Shown here: positions 53,121-63,458 of the stretch, in pieces | How positions within the stretch are numbered: position 1 is the stretch's first letter | Layout of the letters: each line of letters opens with the position of its first letter | Source of the DNA: Labilithrix sp. | GTDB lineage: Bacteria > Myxococcota_A > Polyangia > Polyangiales > Polyangiaceae | NCBI GenBank assembly: GCA_019637225.1 | Contig: JAHBWC010000017.1 | Coordinates: forward strand, 38,073 to 102,072 | Direction: 5' to 3' | DNA: 64,000 nucleotides | The notes under the pieces: model-generated | Database searches by the model: none | What the model was told of the DNA's origin: nothing | What the model saw: only the letters and a program-made list of their open reading frames with translations | Translations under genes and position numbers: made by a program

Positions 53121-54322
53121 GTGTTGCCGCTGGCGATCCCGCGCTCCTGGTCTTCCGCGCTCGTCCAGCTCGAGCGCGATCTCACGATGGTGCGGCGCCG
53201 CCTCGCCGGCGATGGGCCGTCGCCGGTCTGCTTCGCGCGGCGCGCGCCCGGCCCGGCGCTGTTGCCCGAGGGCGCGCGGAGGCTCGTCGTCGCGCGGACC
53301 GTCCGCGAGACGCACGACGTCGTCACGCTGGTGCTCGAAGATCCCGAGCGCGCCGACTTCGCGTTCACGGCGGGGCAGTTTTTCACGCTGCTCGTCGACG
53401 TCGACGGTGAGACGGTCGCGCGGAACTACTCCGCGTCGAACGCGCCGGGCCAGCGCGAGCTCCACGTCACGATCAAGGCGAAGCCCGGCGGGCGCGTCTC
53501 GGGCCGGCTCTGTCGCGCCGCGGCCGGCGATCGGATTGGAGTGCTCGGACCGTTCGGCGCGTTCACGGTGAAGGACGCCGCGTCGCCGCGGCGCCTCGTG
53601 CTCTTCGCGGGCGGCGTGGGGATCACGCCGCTCCTGTCGATCGCGCGGACGGTCCTGGCCGCCGAGCCCGAGGCCGAGATCCTCCTCGTTTACGCGAACC
53701 GTCGTCGCGAGGACATCGCCTTCGACGCCGAGCTCGACGCCCTCGCGGCGGCGCACGGCGGACGCCTCGCCGTTCACCGCGTGCTCGAGGAGCCGCCGCG
53801 CGGCTGGACGGGCGCGACGGGGCGGCTCGATCGCGCGAACGTGGCGCGCATCCTCGACGGGCTGCCGTCGATCGGGGCCGACGCGGAGCTCTTCGTCTGC
53901 GGGCCCGAGGGCATGCAGGACGAGGTGCTCGCGGCCCTCGCCGCGCGCGGCACGACGGCGATCGTGAAGCGCGAGCGCTTCGCGATCGGTGGGACGGCGT
54001 CGCCCCGCGCCGGCGATCGCGACGCGGCGGCGCGGCGGATCACCATCATCGCTCCCGACCGGCTCATCCGCACGACGGCGCTCGCGGGCGCGAGTCTCCT
54101 CGAGGCCGGGCTCGCCGCGTCGGCGCCGATGCCGTTCTCGTGCGGTGTCGGAGGCTGCGGCGCCTGTCGAGTTCGCGTCCGCGAAGGCGAGGTCGACCTC
54201 GACGAGCCGCACTGCCTGAGCGAAGAAGAGCTCGCGGCCGGCTATTCGCTCGCGTGCGTCGGTCGCCCGCGGGGAGCTTGTACGATCGAGATTGGGCGCC
54301 CCGGGCGCGAGGGAGGTGAGAG

Positions 54323-54326
<4 letters not shown>
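53121..54326 (+). CDS. Ferredoxin reductase-type electron transfer protein (FAD, NAD(P), 2Fe-2S)
   Basis: A 401-aa reductase. FAD domain: RNYSASN (101-107) and RVSGRLC. NAD(P) domain: FAGGVGITPLLSI (162-174) and a late FVCGPEGMQDEVL. A C-terminal plant-type [2Fe-2S] domain has Cys 341, 346 and 349 (FSCGVGGCGACRV) and a last Cys near 379 (SLACVGRP). It passes electrons from NAD(P)H to an oxygenase, most likely the diiron protein encoded next. GTG 53121 coincides with the predicted transcription start (leaderless). Alternatives are TTG 53124 or ATG 53187. The stop overlaps the next start (ATGA), so the pair is translationally coupled. Confidence 0.9.
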
Positions 54327-55510
<1,184 letters not shown>

Positions 55511-55764
55511 GCCGCCGCCGTCGCGCCGCGCCGCGCGCGGGTGCCCGCGTCGTGTGTGCGTGAGGCTCGCACGTACGTCACTCCGCCAAGACGGTGACGC
55601 GCGTTCGGGATGGGCTGTGGCGGATTCGGCCCGGCCGGGCGCGAGTCGCTCGATTCGCGGGATCTGGGGCGTCAGCCTTCGCGAAAGCGCCTGAGATCCG
55701 TCATCGGGATGACGGAGCGCGGTTGGTACGCGTGCTGCTTCTTCCGGAGCAGGGGAAACGCAGC

Positions 55765-56109
55765 ATGACCGCAAGATCCGTCGTCGTTGGCTTCGTGGTG
55801 GCGCTCTCGTCCTTGGTCGGATGCGGCGCACTGCCCGACGAAGACGCCGCCGACGGCTTCGCGGAGGACGACGACGGGGCGGTGACGTCCGCGACGTCGG
55901 CGCTGTCGCCGCGCGACGATGTCCCGGCGCCGTTCGATGTCCCCGTGCCGGCGCTTCCGTCGTTCAATCGACCCATCTGGGATCTCCAGCCCTTCCTCCG
56001 TCAGCTCCAGGAGCGCCGCAACTTCGGCGGCTGCTACCAGTACTACGTCACGATCCTGAACCCGGCCGGCGGCGAGCCGACGAAGGTCCCGGTCACGGTC
56101 TGCAACTGA
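55765..56109 (+). CDS. Small predicted lipoprotein
   Basis: A 114-aa lipoprotein. ARSVVVGFVVALSSLVGC gives a clear signal with lipobox. An Asp/Glu/Ala-rich linker and a Pro-rich segment (DDVPAPFDVPVPALPSFNRP) follow, then a short C-terminal domain with two cysteines (NFGGCYQYYVTILNP, VPVTVCN). No family was recognised. GGAGCAGGGG lies upstream of ATG 55765. The 254 nt before it (55511-55764) shows no other gene. Confidence 0.75.
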   Translation: MTARSVVVGFVVALSSLVGCGALPDEDAADGFAEDDDGAVTSATSALSPRDDVPAPFDVPVPALPSFNRPIWDLQPFLRQLQERRNFGGCYQYYVTILNPAGGEPTKVPVTVCN

Positions 56110-56248
56110 GCGGCGCGCGCGGCGTCGCGGGAGCTCGTATGGACCGACGGCTCGGTCGCGAACGTGCTCACACGGCGAGCGAGGCGTCGGGGTTGGTCAC
56201 TGGGCGACCAGCGGCGTCGAGAAGCCCGCCGCCGCGGTGCGCGTGCTG

Positions 56249-56762
56249 CTACGGGCATGCGGGCGCACTCGCAACTAGCCTGCTCGTCGCTCCGATTCGG
56301 CAGCCGGACCAACCGGGTCCCAGCAGCGGCCTGAGCGACCCCGACCCTTCCACGATGACGCCATCGTCGTTCTCGTAGCAGGTGAGGTTTGTGTTCATCG
56401 ACGTTTCTGGCGCCAAGCAGCCGACGACAACGGCCGAGACGCACTGCATCGCTTCGTCAAACCGGGCCCCGCCGATGGCGACACAGTAGTCCGGGCATCC
56501 GGACGCCGGAAACGGACACCCAAAGGAGGGGCCGAACCGGAGGCGCTTGATCGCCACTTCTTTTGCAATCCGCGTCGCGTCCGTTGGACGTGGCGCGTCT
56601 GAGGGGGGGGGCGATCGCGCTTGGGACACCGGACGGCTCCGCGCTATCCGCCGCACCTGCGACATCAGCGTCGCCGACGCTCGGCGCCGTCTCTTCAGGC
56701 GCTTCCGAAGAACGACAGCCCACGGTCGAGAGCAGGAACAAGGCAGTGACTCCGAACCTCAT
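56249..56762 (-). pseudogene. Frameshifted lipoprotein gene (interrupted at a run of nine G/C)
   Basis: One reading frame starts at ATG 56762 with a good Shine-Dalgarno (GGAGGTG) and a lipoprotein signal MRFGVTALFLLSTVGC. It continues through PSVGDADVAGAADSAEPSG to a run of nine C on this strand (56603-56611). The coding signal then moves to another frame: KEVAIKRLRFGPSFGCPFPA, YCVAIGGARFDEAMQCVSAV and so on to ACP and the stop at 56249. A one-base change in the run would restore a Cys-rich lipoprotein of about 170 aa. It may be a sequencing error, a decayed gene, or a phase-variable switch. No family was recognised. Confidence 0.75.
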
Positions 56763-57115
56763 GTGCCACCTCCATTGAGGGGGGGCTCGACGTGCAACGT
56801 GCACACCGACTCTAGGTCAGCAGGTCGACCGGGCGCGGTGCGCGCAGTGGTGAACCCCGGCGCGAGATTGCCCAAAGCCTGTGGCGCGCGTCAGACCTGC
56901 TCGAGATACGCGTGGACGCGGGAGCGTCACCGCGATCTTGGCCGTTGTCATGCCCATCATCCTACCCCCGCGACCTTCGACTGGACGACGGCCAGCGCGG
57001 CGCCGCTCCTCGTGAGCGGGTTACCGTGGAAGCGCCGACCCACCGCAATCGCACAGGACGGCGCATTGCGATTCCTCCGTGAGCGCCGGAGGCTGACCAT
57101 CCGGCGCCGCGGCGC
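56763..57115. other. Gene-free stretch with a possible antitoxin remnant
   Basis: The 353 nt between two leftward genes hold no full gene. On the minus strand, from ATG 56951, the codons read MTTAKIAVTLPRPR, which resembles the start of a ribbon-helix-helix antitoxin before the similarity is lost. It is preceded by GGGGTAGGATG. It may be a decayed toxin-antitoxin remnant. Nothing else was recognised. Confidence 0.3.
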
Positions 57116-57793
57116 TCACCCGCGCGGCGGCTTCGGGATCATGGACGGGCGCGAGGCGCTTCCGACCGGGGGGAGCACAGAGTCGAGGCCGAGGAGCAGC
57201 GAGGACGTCGTCGCGCCCGGCGGGGCGACCTCGAACGCGCCCTTCCAGCGGAGGATCGCGGTGAGCGCCTGGACGGGATCGCGCGTCTTGCGCGTGTCGA
57301 CGAAGACCTCGCCGATGTGACCGCGCGTGAACGCGATGCGGCTCTGGAGCGGCGGTGATGTGAGGAGCAGCTCGCCCGTCTTCTTGATCACGGCGAGGTA
57401 GCGGAGGAGCGTCGATGGCGGCACCTCGAGCAGGTTCCCGGCGAGGTTGAACGACGTCCCCGGCTCGGAGTCGGGCCGCACCGGCGAGAGGGCAGGGACG
57501 GTAGGCCCGTGCACGCGCAGCGCGACGTCGCCGACGAGCAGGATGTCTCCCTGGACGGCGACGCCCTCGCCGAGCACGCGCGCCCCGTTGATGAAGGTGC
57601 CGTTGCTGCTGTCGAGGTCGGTCACGCGGACATCGTTGGCGCCGACGACGACGCTGGCGTGCCGGCGGCTGACGATGTCGCTCGCGAGGATGAGGTCCGC
57701 GTCTCCGCCTCGGCCGAGGACGTACGAGCCTCCCTCGATCGCGTAGACGCGGCTCCGCTCGCGTCCGAGGAGGACCTGGAGGTGTTTCCGCAC
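57116..57793 (-). CDS. FHA domain protein with DUF4388 (PATAN-like) domain
   Basis: A 225-aa cytoplasmic signalling protein. The FHA domain (1-100) has the phospho-Thr binding residues GR (27-28), SRRH (42-45) and SNGTFING (63-70). The C-terminal part (about 115-210) resembles DUF4388/PATAN (FNLAGNLLEVPPSTLLRYLA, KTGELLL, GHIGEVFVDTR, GAFEVAPP), a domain common in delta-proteobacterial regulators and thought to mediate protein contact. The FHA part suggests a Ser/Thr-kinase target. It starts at GTG 57793. Confidence 0.9.
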   Translation of the reverse strand: MRKHLQVLLGRERSRVYAIEGGSYVLGRGGDADLILASDIVSRRHASVVVGANDVRVTDLDSSNGTFINGARVLGEGVAVQGDILLVGDVALRVHGPTVPALSPVRPDSEPGTSFNLAGNLLEVPPSTLLRYLAVIKKTGELLLTSPPLQSRIAFTRGHIGEVFVDTRKTRDPVQALTAILRWKGAFEVAPPGATTSSLLLGLDSVLPPVGSASRPSMIPKPPRG

Positions 57794-58000
57794 GGCGCTC
57801 TTCCTTAGCAGGCCGGCCGCGAAGGGTCACCTTCGTCGCCCCGCGGCGACGCGCCTTCGTGACGCGTTTCCGCGCGCGGCGCGGCCGCTATCCCGGCCGT
57901 GAGCGCGCGCGCGCGAGGCGATCGGCAGGCTCTTCAGAATAGAACGCGCCCGTGCGCGTCGATCGTCGGGATCGGCTAGAGTCACGACCTTCGAGAGCCC

Positions 58001-59572
58001 ATGCGCACCGCCTCCGTTTCACAGCGCCCCACCTCCTCGAGCCTCGCGGCGCGGGCGCTGGTCTTCGTCGTCCTGCTCGCGTCGATGGGCTGCGTGACGC
58101 TGCGCGGTCGCGCGGACGACGCCCTCGAGCGCGGCGACTACCGGCAGGCGGTCGACCTCTACACGCAGGTCCTCGCGCGGAAGCCCGGCGACGCGCGCGT
58201 GAGGGCGCTGCTCACGCGCGCCGAGCGTGGGCTCCTCGACCAGGTGCTCGATCGCGCGGACGGCGCGCGTCGCGGCGCCGACGAGGGCGCGGCGATGCAA
58301 GCCGCGCTCGAGGTCGTAGAGACGAAGGATCGCCTGCACGCCGACTCGGTCGACCCGCCGCGCGCCGCACGCGTGGTGGCGACGATCGACTGGGCGACGA
58401 CGACGCTCCGCGCCTCGGTCCGCGCCGAGACGACGCGCGGCCGAGCGCTCGCCGCGCGCGCACGGCGCGCCGGGGCGACCGCCTGGCTCGAGCGCCCGGA
58501 GGTCGGCGCGCTCGGCGCGGAGCTCGACGCCGAGATCGCGAAGGCCGGCGCGGCCACGTGCGCCCGCGCGACGGAGGCCGCCGCCGAGCAGCCCTTCACC
58601 CTCGAGCTCGTCGCGGCCTACTGCAAGGAGGTCGGCGGCGCGATGCCGGCGTGGAAGGCCCGTCCGCTCCTCGTCGGCGGCGTCGCGATCTCCGGCGGCA
58701 TCCTCGGCACGCCGCCGAGCGAGCAGGTCGAGCTCGAGCGCTCCGTCAAGGAGGCCGTCGAGCGCTCGGTCTGGTTCACCGCGACGACGGACGCGCGCGC
58801 GACGGCGCAGATCCAGGGGACCGTCGCCGCCGTCTTCACGCGCGAGCCCGCGGAGCTCGCGCGCTCGTGGACCGAGAGCGTGCCGTACGAGGCGACGGAG
58901 ACCTACCAGGAGGCCGTCGAGGTCCCGTACGTCGAGACCGAGACGTACACCGAGCGCGTGCCGTACACCGCCTACGAGGACAGGCTCGAGACCTGCCAGC
59001 CTCCCCGCACGGGCCTCTGCAACGTCAGCCAGCCCGTGACGCGGTACCGCGACGAGTCACGCACGCGCGAGGTCCGCAAGGTCCGCACCGAGTACCAGAC
59101 GCGCACGCGCCAGGTGACGCGCTACCGCGACGAGCCGCGCATCTTCCGCTACCGGGCGACGAAGCACGAGGGGCGCTACCAGGCGACGTTCTTCGTCACG
59201 GTCGATCTCGGCTCCGGCCTCCGTGCGATCGAAGCGCGCGGCTCCGCCGAGGACGCGCGCTTCGCGCACGAGCACGACGCCGAGTTCGCGCCCGCCGGTG
59301 TCCACCCCGAACGCGCCAACCTGCCGAGCGCCATGGGATGGCGGCAGCTCCAGCGCGATCGGGTCCGCGACGCCCTCGCGAGCGCGCTCGACCAGGGGTG
59401 GACGCGCGCGTTCTGCAACGAGGCCGTCGGCTCGATCGAAGAGGCCGCCCGCTGCGCTCGGGCTCGCCCGAAGCCGACGCCGGTGGCGGTGCGTGCGCGC
59501 GTGCTCGAGCTCTTCGGCGATGATCCCGATCGCGTCCTCGCGCTCCCGCGTCCCGGCGAAGCGATTCACTGA
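58001..59572 (+). CDS. Lipoprotein with TPR-like start and Tyr/Arg-rich repeat region
   Basis: A 523-aa predicted lipoprotein (ARALVFVVLLASMGC). Residues ~35-75 look like one TPR unit (DDALERGDYRQAVDLYTQVL). The middle (~300-385) is highly repetitive: VPYEATETYQEAVEVPYVET, ETYTERVPYTAYEDR, then VTRYRDESRTREVRKVRTEY and RQVTRYRDEPRIFRY. This regular two-residue alternation suggests a long beta hairpin or solenoid, the same kind of repeat seen in some myxobacterial envelope proteins. The last ~120 residues form a separate domain. Function unknown. Confidence 0.8.
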   Translation: MRTASVSQRPTSSSLAARALVFVVLLASMGCVTLRGRADDALERGDYRQAVDLYTQVLARKPGDARVRALLTRAERGLLDQVLDRADGARRGADEGAAMQAALEVVETKDRLHADSVDPPRAARVVATIDWATTTLRASVRAETTRGRALAARARRAGATAWLERPEVGALGAELDAEIAKAGAATCARATEAAAEQPFTLELVAAYCKEVGGAMPAWKARPLLVGGVAISGGILGTPPSEQVELERSVKEAVERSVWFTATTDARATAQIQGTVAAVFTREPAELARSWTESVPYEATETYQEAVEVPYVETETYTERVPYTAYEDRLETCQPPRTGLCNVSQPVTRYRDESRTREVRKVRTEYQTRTRQVTRYRDEPRIFRYRATKHEGRYQATFFVTVDLGSGLRAIEARGSAEDARFAHEHDAEFAPAGVHPERANLPSAMGWRQLQRDRVRDALASALDQGWTRAFCNEAVGSIEEAARCARARPKPTPVAVRARVLELFGDDPDRVLALPRPGEAIH

Positions 59573-59710
59573 GGGTGGCCGGAGACGCGAGCTCCTGCAC
59601 GTCGTCTCGACCGACCGGACGATGGACTCCGGCGAGCCCGCGCTTCGGCTCGAGCGCTCGGGCCGACGCGCCTCTCTCTGATCCGCAGCGCTCGACGTGG
59701 TCCGCCTCGC

Positions 59711-61357
59711 TTGACGTCGCGGAGCGACCCGAGAATCCTTAGGGCGATCGTGGGTGGGCTTGCCGATTCGCTGGATCTCGCTGTCTTCGACGCGCTCCCC
59801 GACGCGCTGCTCGTCGTGCGCGCCGACCGCATCGCCTGGGCGAACGAGGCCGCGTCGGCCCTTCTCGGTGGTCCGCTCCTGGGCGTCGCGTTCGAGGACG
59901 TGCTCGCTCCCGGCGAGCGGCATCGCCTGGGCCTGCTCGAGCAGCAGCGCGAGGTGGGGTGGGCTCTCCCCGCGACGTGCCGCGTGCGCTTCCTGCGGAT
60001 CTCGGACCGCGAGGAGATCACGACCGACCTCCGCTTCGGTCAGCGCGGCGACACGCTCATCGTGAGCGCGCGCGACGTGACCGACGTGACGCGCGCCGAG
60101 GGGCTGATGGGCACCCTCGCGCAGACCTTCGCGCGCGGAACGGCGCTGCTCGACGCCGAGGAGCTGCTCGCCGCGACGGAGGCGACGTTCCTCGCGCTCG
60201 GGTGGATCGTCGCGTACACGGAGCTCGTGCCCGGCGGCTCGATCACGCGGCGGGTCATGTCGGCGGCGGACGATCCGGTCGGCGACTACGGCCGCTCGAT
60301 CATCGGCCTGAACATGCCGTACGCGAAGACGCCGATCCTCGCCGAGGTCGTGCGGACGGGCCGCCCCGTCTTCCTCGACAACCTCCCGACGCTCCTCACG
60401 GGCGCCGCCCGCGCGGCGACCGCGCTCGGCGCGAGCATGGAGCGAGCGCAGATCATTCGAAGCGCCTGGTGCCCCGTCCTCACCAACGGTCGGCTCACGC
60501 ACCTGCTCGCGGTGACGGGCCGCGACCTGACCGAGCACGACTTCGTGGCGGTGCAGCTCTTCGCGGCGCAGATCGGCGCGGCGAACCACATGCAGGCGCT
60601 CCGCTCCGAGCTCGTCCACAAGGAGCGGCTCGCGGCCGTCGGCGAGATGGCGGCGGTGATGGCGCACGAAGTGCGAAACCCCCTCGGAATCATCTTCAAC
60701 GCGCTCGCGGGCCTGCGGAAGAAGCGGTCCGACGCGGGCGCGACGCCCGAGCTGCTCGACATCATCCACGAGGAGGCCGAGCGCCTTCGGCGCCTCGTGA
60801 CCGATCTCCTCGACTTTTCGCGCCCGTCGGCCGTGGAGCTGGAGTCCGTCGCGCTGGCGCCGCTGCTCCGGCACGCCATCGAAGCGGCGTGCCTCGATCC
60901 GACCTTCGGCGGCGCCGCGAAGCACGTCGCGCTCGAGATGCCCGACGAGCTGCCCGTCGTCGAGACCGACCCCGGCCTGTTGCGGCGCGCGCTCGTGAAC
61001 CTGCTCGTCAACGCGCTCCAGAACGTCGACGACCCCGGCCACGTCTCGCTCACGGTCGCGCTCGACGAGGATCAGATCCACCTTCGCATCCACAACGACG
61101 GCCCGACGATCTCGCCCGAGGTGGCCTCGCGCGTGTTCGAGCCCTTCTTCACGACCCGAGCGTCGGGCACGGGGCTCGGGCTGGCCGTCGTCCGCCGCAT
61201 CGCGAGCGATCTCGGCGGCGGGGTCCGACTCGAGCGCGAGGATCCGACCGGGACCACGTTCTCGCTGCGGCTGCCGGTGCGCAGCGCGTCGCCGTCGTCC
61301 GGGAGCCAGGCCGCGGCGGGCGCCATGGGGATTCCTCGGACGACCGGATCTCCTTAA
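59711..61357 (+). CDS. Soluble histidine kinase (PAS, GAF-like, HisKA, HATPase)
   Basis: A 548-aa kinase if started at TTG 59711; the start is uncertain and a GTG a little downstream (59750) is possible. A PAS-like domain (about 20-125) and a GAF-like domain (about 145-295) precede HisKA with phospho-acceptor His 319 (AVMAHEVRNPLGII). HATPase has LRRALVNLLVNALQNV and GTGLGLAVVRRIA. There is no membrane segment and no receiver. It resembles NtrB-like or orphan cytosolic kinases. The partner regulator is not nearby. It ends 13 nt before ligA. Confidence 0.88.
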   Translation: MTSRSDPRILRAIVGGLADSLDLAVFDALPDALLVVRADRIAWANEAASALLGGPLLGVAFEDVLAPGERHRLGLLEQQREVGWALPATCRVRFLRISDREEITTDLRFGQRGDTLIVSARDVTDVTRAEGLMGTLAQTFARGTALLDAEELLAATEATFLALGWIVAYTELVPGGSITRRVMSAADDPVGDYGRSIIGLNMPYAKTPILAEVVRTGRPVFLDNLPTLLTGAARAATALGASMERAQIIRSAWCPVLTNGRLTHLLAVTGRDLTEHDFVAVQLFAAQIGAANHMQALRSELVHKERLAAVGEMAAVMAHEVRNPLGIIFNALAGLRKKRSDAGATPELLDIIHEEAERLRRLVTDLLDFSRPSAVELESVALAPLLRHAIEAACLDPTFGGAAKHVALEMPDELPVVETDPGLLRRALVNLLVNALQNVDDPGHVSLTVALDEDQIHLRIHNDGPTISPEVASRVFEPFFTTRASGTGLGLAVVRRIASDLGGGVRLEREDPTGTTFSLRLPVRSASPSSGSQAAAGAMGIPRTTGSP

Positions 61358-61370
61358 ACTCGGGCCCGCC

Positions 61371-63335
61371 ATGGCCAGCCGCCCCTCCTCCGCCGACCGC
61401 GTCGTCGAGCTCGCCGAGCTCGTCCGCAAGTACAAGGACGCCTACTACAACGGCCAGCCGCTCGTCTCGGACGCGGCGTACGACGAGCTCGAGGAAGAGC
61501 TCCGCGCGCTCGATCCCGCCAACGCCATCCTCCAGAGCGTCGGCGCCCCGGTGGCGGTGACCGAGTGGGAGAAGGCCCGTCACGCCATCCCGATGGGCTC
61601 GCTGAACAAGGCGGTGAACGAGGCCGAGTTCCGCCAGTGGGCGGCGCGGTGCGATCAGCTCGGAGCCGAGAGCTCGCTCGCCCCGATCTCGAGCGACCTG
61701 CTCGTCACCGAGAAGCTCGACGGCCTGTCGCTCGCGGTGAACTACGAGAAGGGCAAGCTGGTCGAGGCGATCACGCGCGGCGACGGTCACGTCGGCGAGC
61801 GCATCACCCCGAACGCGCGGCGCATGAAGGGCGTGCCCGCGCGGCTGCCCGAGCCGCTCACCGTCTCGATCCGCGGCGAGATCATCCTGAAGCTGTCCGA
61901 CATGAAGATCGGCTTCCCCGGAACCGACGCCCCGCCGCGCAACCGCGCGGCCGGGACGTCGAAGCGCTACGACGGCGCGGGCTGCGAGCACCTCTCGGTG
62001 AAGTTCTACGATCTCGAGGGCGGCGACACGGAGCTCACGACGGAGAAGCAGAAGTACGAGCGCCTCGTCGAGCTCGGGCTCGACGTGCCGCCGTTCGCGG
62101 TGACCGACCTCGACGGAGCGCTCCGGATCCACGCGGAGTACGCCACGAAGAAGCGCGCGGAGCTCGACTACGAGATCGACGGGCTCGTCGTGCGCGCGAA
62201 CGACCTCCGCGCGCAGGAGCTCCTCGGCGAGCTCGGCGATCGGCCGCGGGCGGCGGTGGCGTACAAGTTCCCCTCGCTCGCGAAGATCAGCCGGGTCGTC
62301 GCGATCAACTGGGAGACCGGGCCGACCGGCCGCGTGACGCCGATCGCGAACGTCGAGCCGGTCGAGATCGGCGGCGCCGTCGTGCAGTTCGTCTCGCTCC
62401 ACAACGTCTCCAACGTCGAGCGCCTCGGCATCGGCGTGGGGCACGAGGTGCTCGTCTCGCGGCGCAACGACGTCATCCCGTACCTCGAGGAGGTCGTGGT
62501 GAAGCACGGCCCGAGCACGACGATCCCGACGGAGTGCGCGACGTGCGGCGCCGCGCTCGGCCGGCGAGGCGAGTACCTCGTGTGCACCAACCGAGAGTGC
62601 CGCGCCATCGTCGAAGGACGCCTCCGCCGGTGGGTCGGGACGCAGGACATCCTCGAGTGGGGCGACAAGCTGATCGCGCAGCTCGTCGAGGCGAAGCTCG
62701 TACGCGAGCCGGCGGACCTCTACCGCCTCAAGGTCGAGGACATCGCCGGCCTCGAGCGTCGCGGCGCGCTCATCGCCAAGAAGGTGCTCGACAACCTGAA
62801 GGCGAAGCTGCCGCTCTCGCTGCCGGTCTTCCTCGCCTCGCTCGGCATGGACGACTTCGCGCTCGAGACCGCGAAGCTCCTCGTCGGCAACGGCTACGAC
62901 ACGCTCGAGAAGGTCCAGGCGGCGACGGCCGAGGAGATCGCCGCGCTCAAGGGCATGGGGGCCATCAAGGCCAGAAGCGTCGTCGCCGGGCTCGCGGCGC
63001 GCGCAGAGGAGATCCAGCGCTTGCTCGACGCCGGCGTCGTCCCCGTCGCGCCGAGCGCCGGAGGTGTGCTCTCCGGCAAGAGCTTTTGCTTCACCGGCGC
63101 GCTCCCGCGCCCGCGCAAGGAGTACGAGGCGCTCGTCGAGGAGCACGGCGGCACCGTGCTCTCCGGCGTGACCAAGGATCTGACCTACCTCGTCATGTCG
63201 GATCCAGGCTCGGCGTCGACCAAGGCCGAGAAGGCGCGCAAGTACGGCGTCCAGTGCATCGACGCCGCGGGCTTCATGGCTCTCATCGACGCCCCGTCCA
63301 CCGCCGGCGCTCCTCTCACGGACGCCGCCGGCTGA
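61371..63335 (+). CDS. ligA: NAD-dependent DNA ligase
   Basis: A 654-aa NAD-dependent ligase that seals nicks in DNA. Domain Ia has LVSDAAYDELEEELRALD. The adenylation lysine is K115 in TEKLDGLS, with SIRGEII and PPRNRAAGTS further on. The OB fold follows, then a zinc finger (CATCGAALGRRGEYLVCTNREC, CxxC...CxxxxC) and the HhH region (GMGAIKARSV). The C-terminal BRCT domain contains SGKSFCFTGALPRPRKEYEA. Motif surroundings are somewhat divergent from the usual (KLDGLS for KxDGxA, AAGTS for AAGSLRQ), so it may belong to a distinct LigA subgroup or be a second copy. Confidence 0.9.
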   Translation: MASRPSSADRVVELAELVRKYKDAYYNGQPLVSDAAYDELEEELRALDPANAILQSVGAPVAVTEWEKARHAIPMGSLNKAVNEAEFRQWAARCDQLGAESSLAPISSDLLVTEKLDGLSLAVNYEKGKLVEAITRGDGHVGERITPNARRMKGVPARLPEPLTVSIRGEIILKLSDMKIGFPGTDAPPRNRAAGTSKRYDGAGCEHLSVKFYDLEGGDTELTTEKQKYERLVELGLDVPPFAVTDLDGALRIHAEYATKKRAELDYEIDGLVVRANDLRAQELLGELGDRPRAAVAYKFPSLAKISRVVAINWETGPTGRVTPIANVEPVEIGGAVVQFVSLHNVSNVERLGIGVGHEVLVSRRNDVIPYLEEVVVKHGPSTTIPTECATCGAALGRRGEYLVCTNRECRAIVEGRLRRWVGTQDILEWGDKLIAQLVEAKLVREPADLYRLKVEDIAGLERRGALIAKKVLDNLKAKLPLSLPVFLASLGMDDFALETAKLLVGNGYDTLEKVQAATAEEIAALKGMGAIKARSVVAGLAARAEEIQRLLDAGVVPVAPSAGGVLSGKSFCFTGALPRPRKEYEALVEEHGGTVLSGVTKDLTYLVMSDPGSASTKAEKARKYGVQCIDAAGFMALIDAPSTAGAPLTDAAG

Positions 63336-63458
63336 CGGCGCGCTGCGCGTGCGTCGTCGTCTCGAGCCTCCGGACCGCCCGCCGAGCTCGATCCGGCGCG
63401 CCACCGCTGCCGCGCGCGAAGGGTGACGCTCGGCGCCGGATCGTCTACGCATCCCGTC

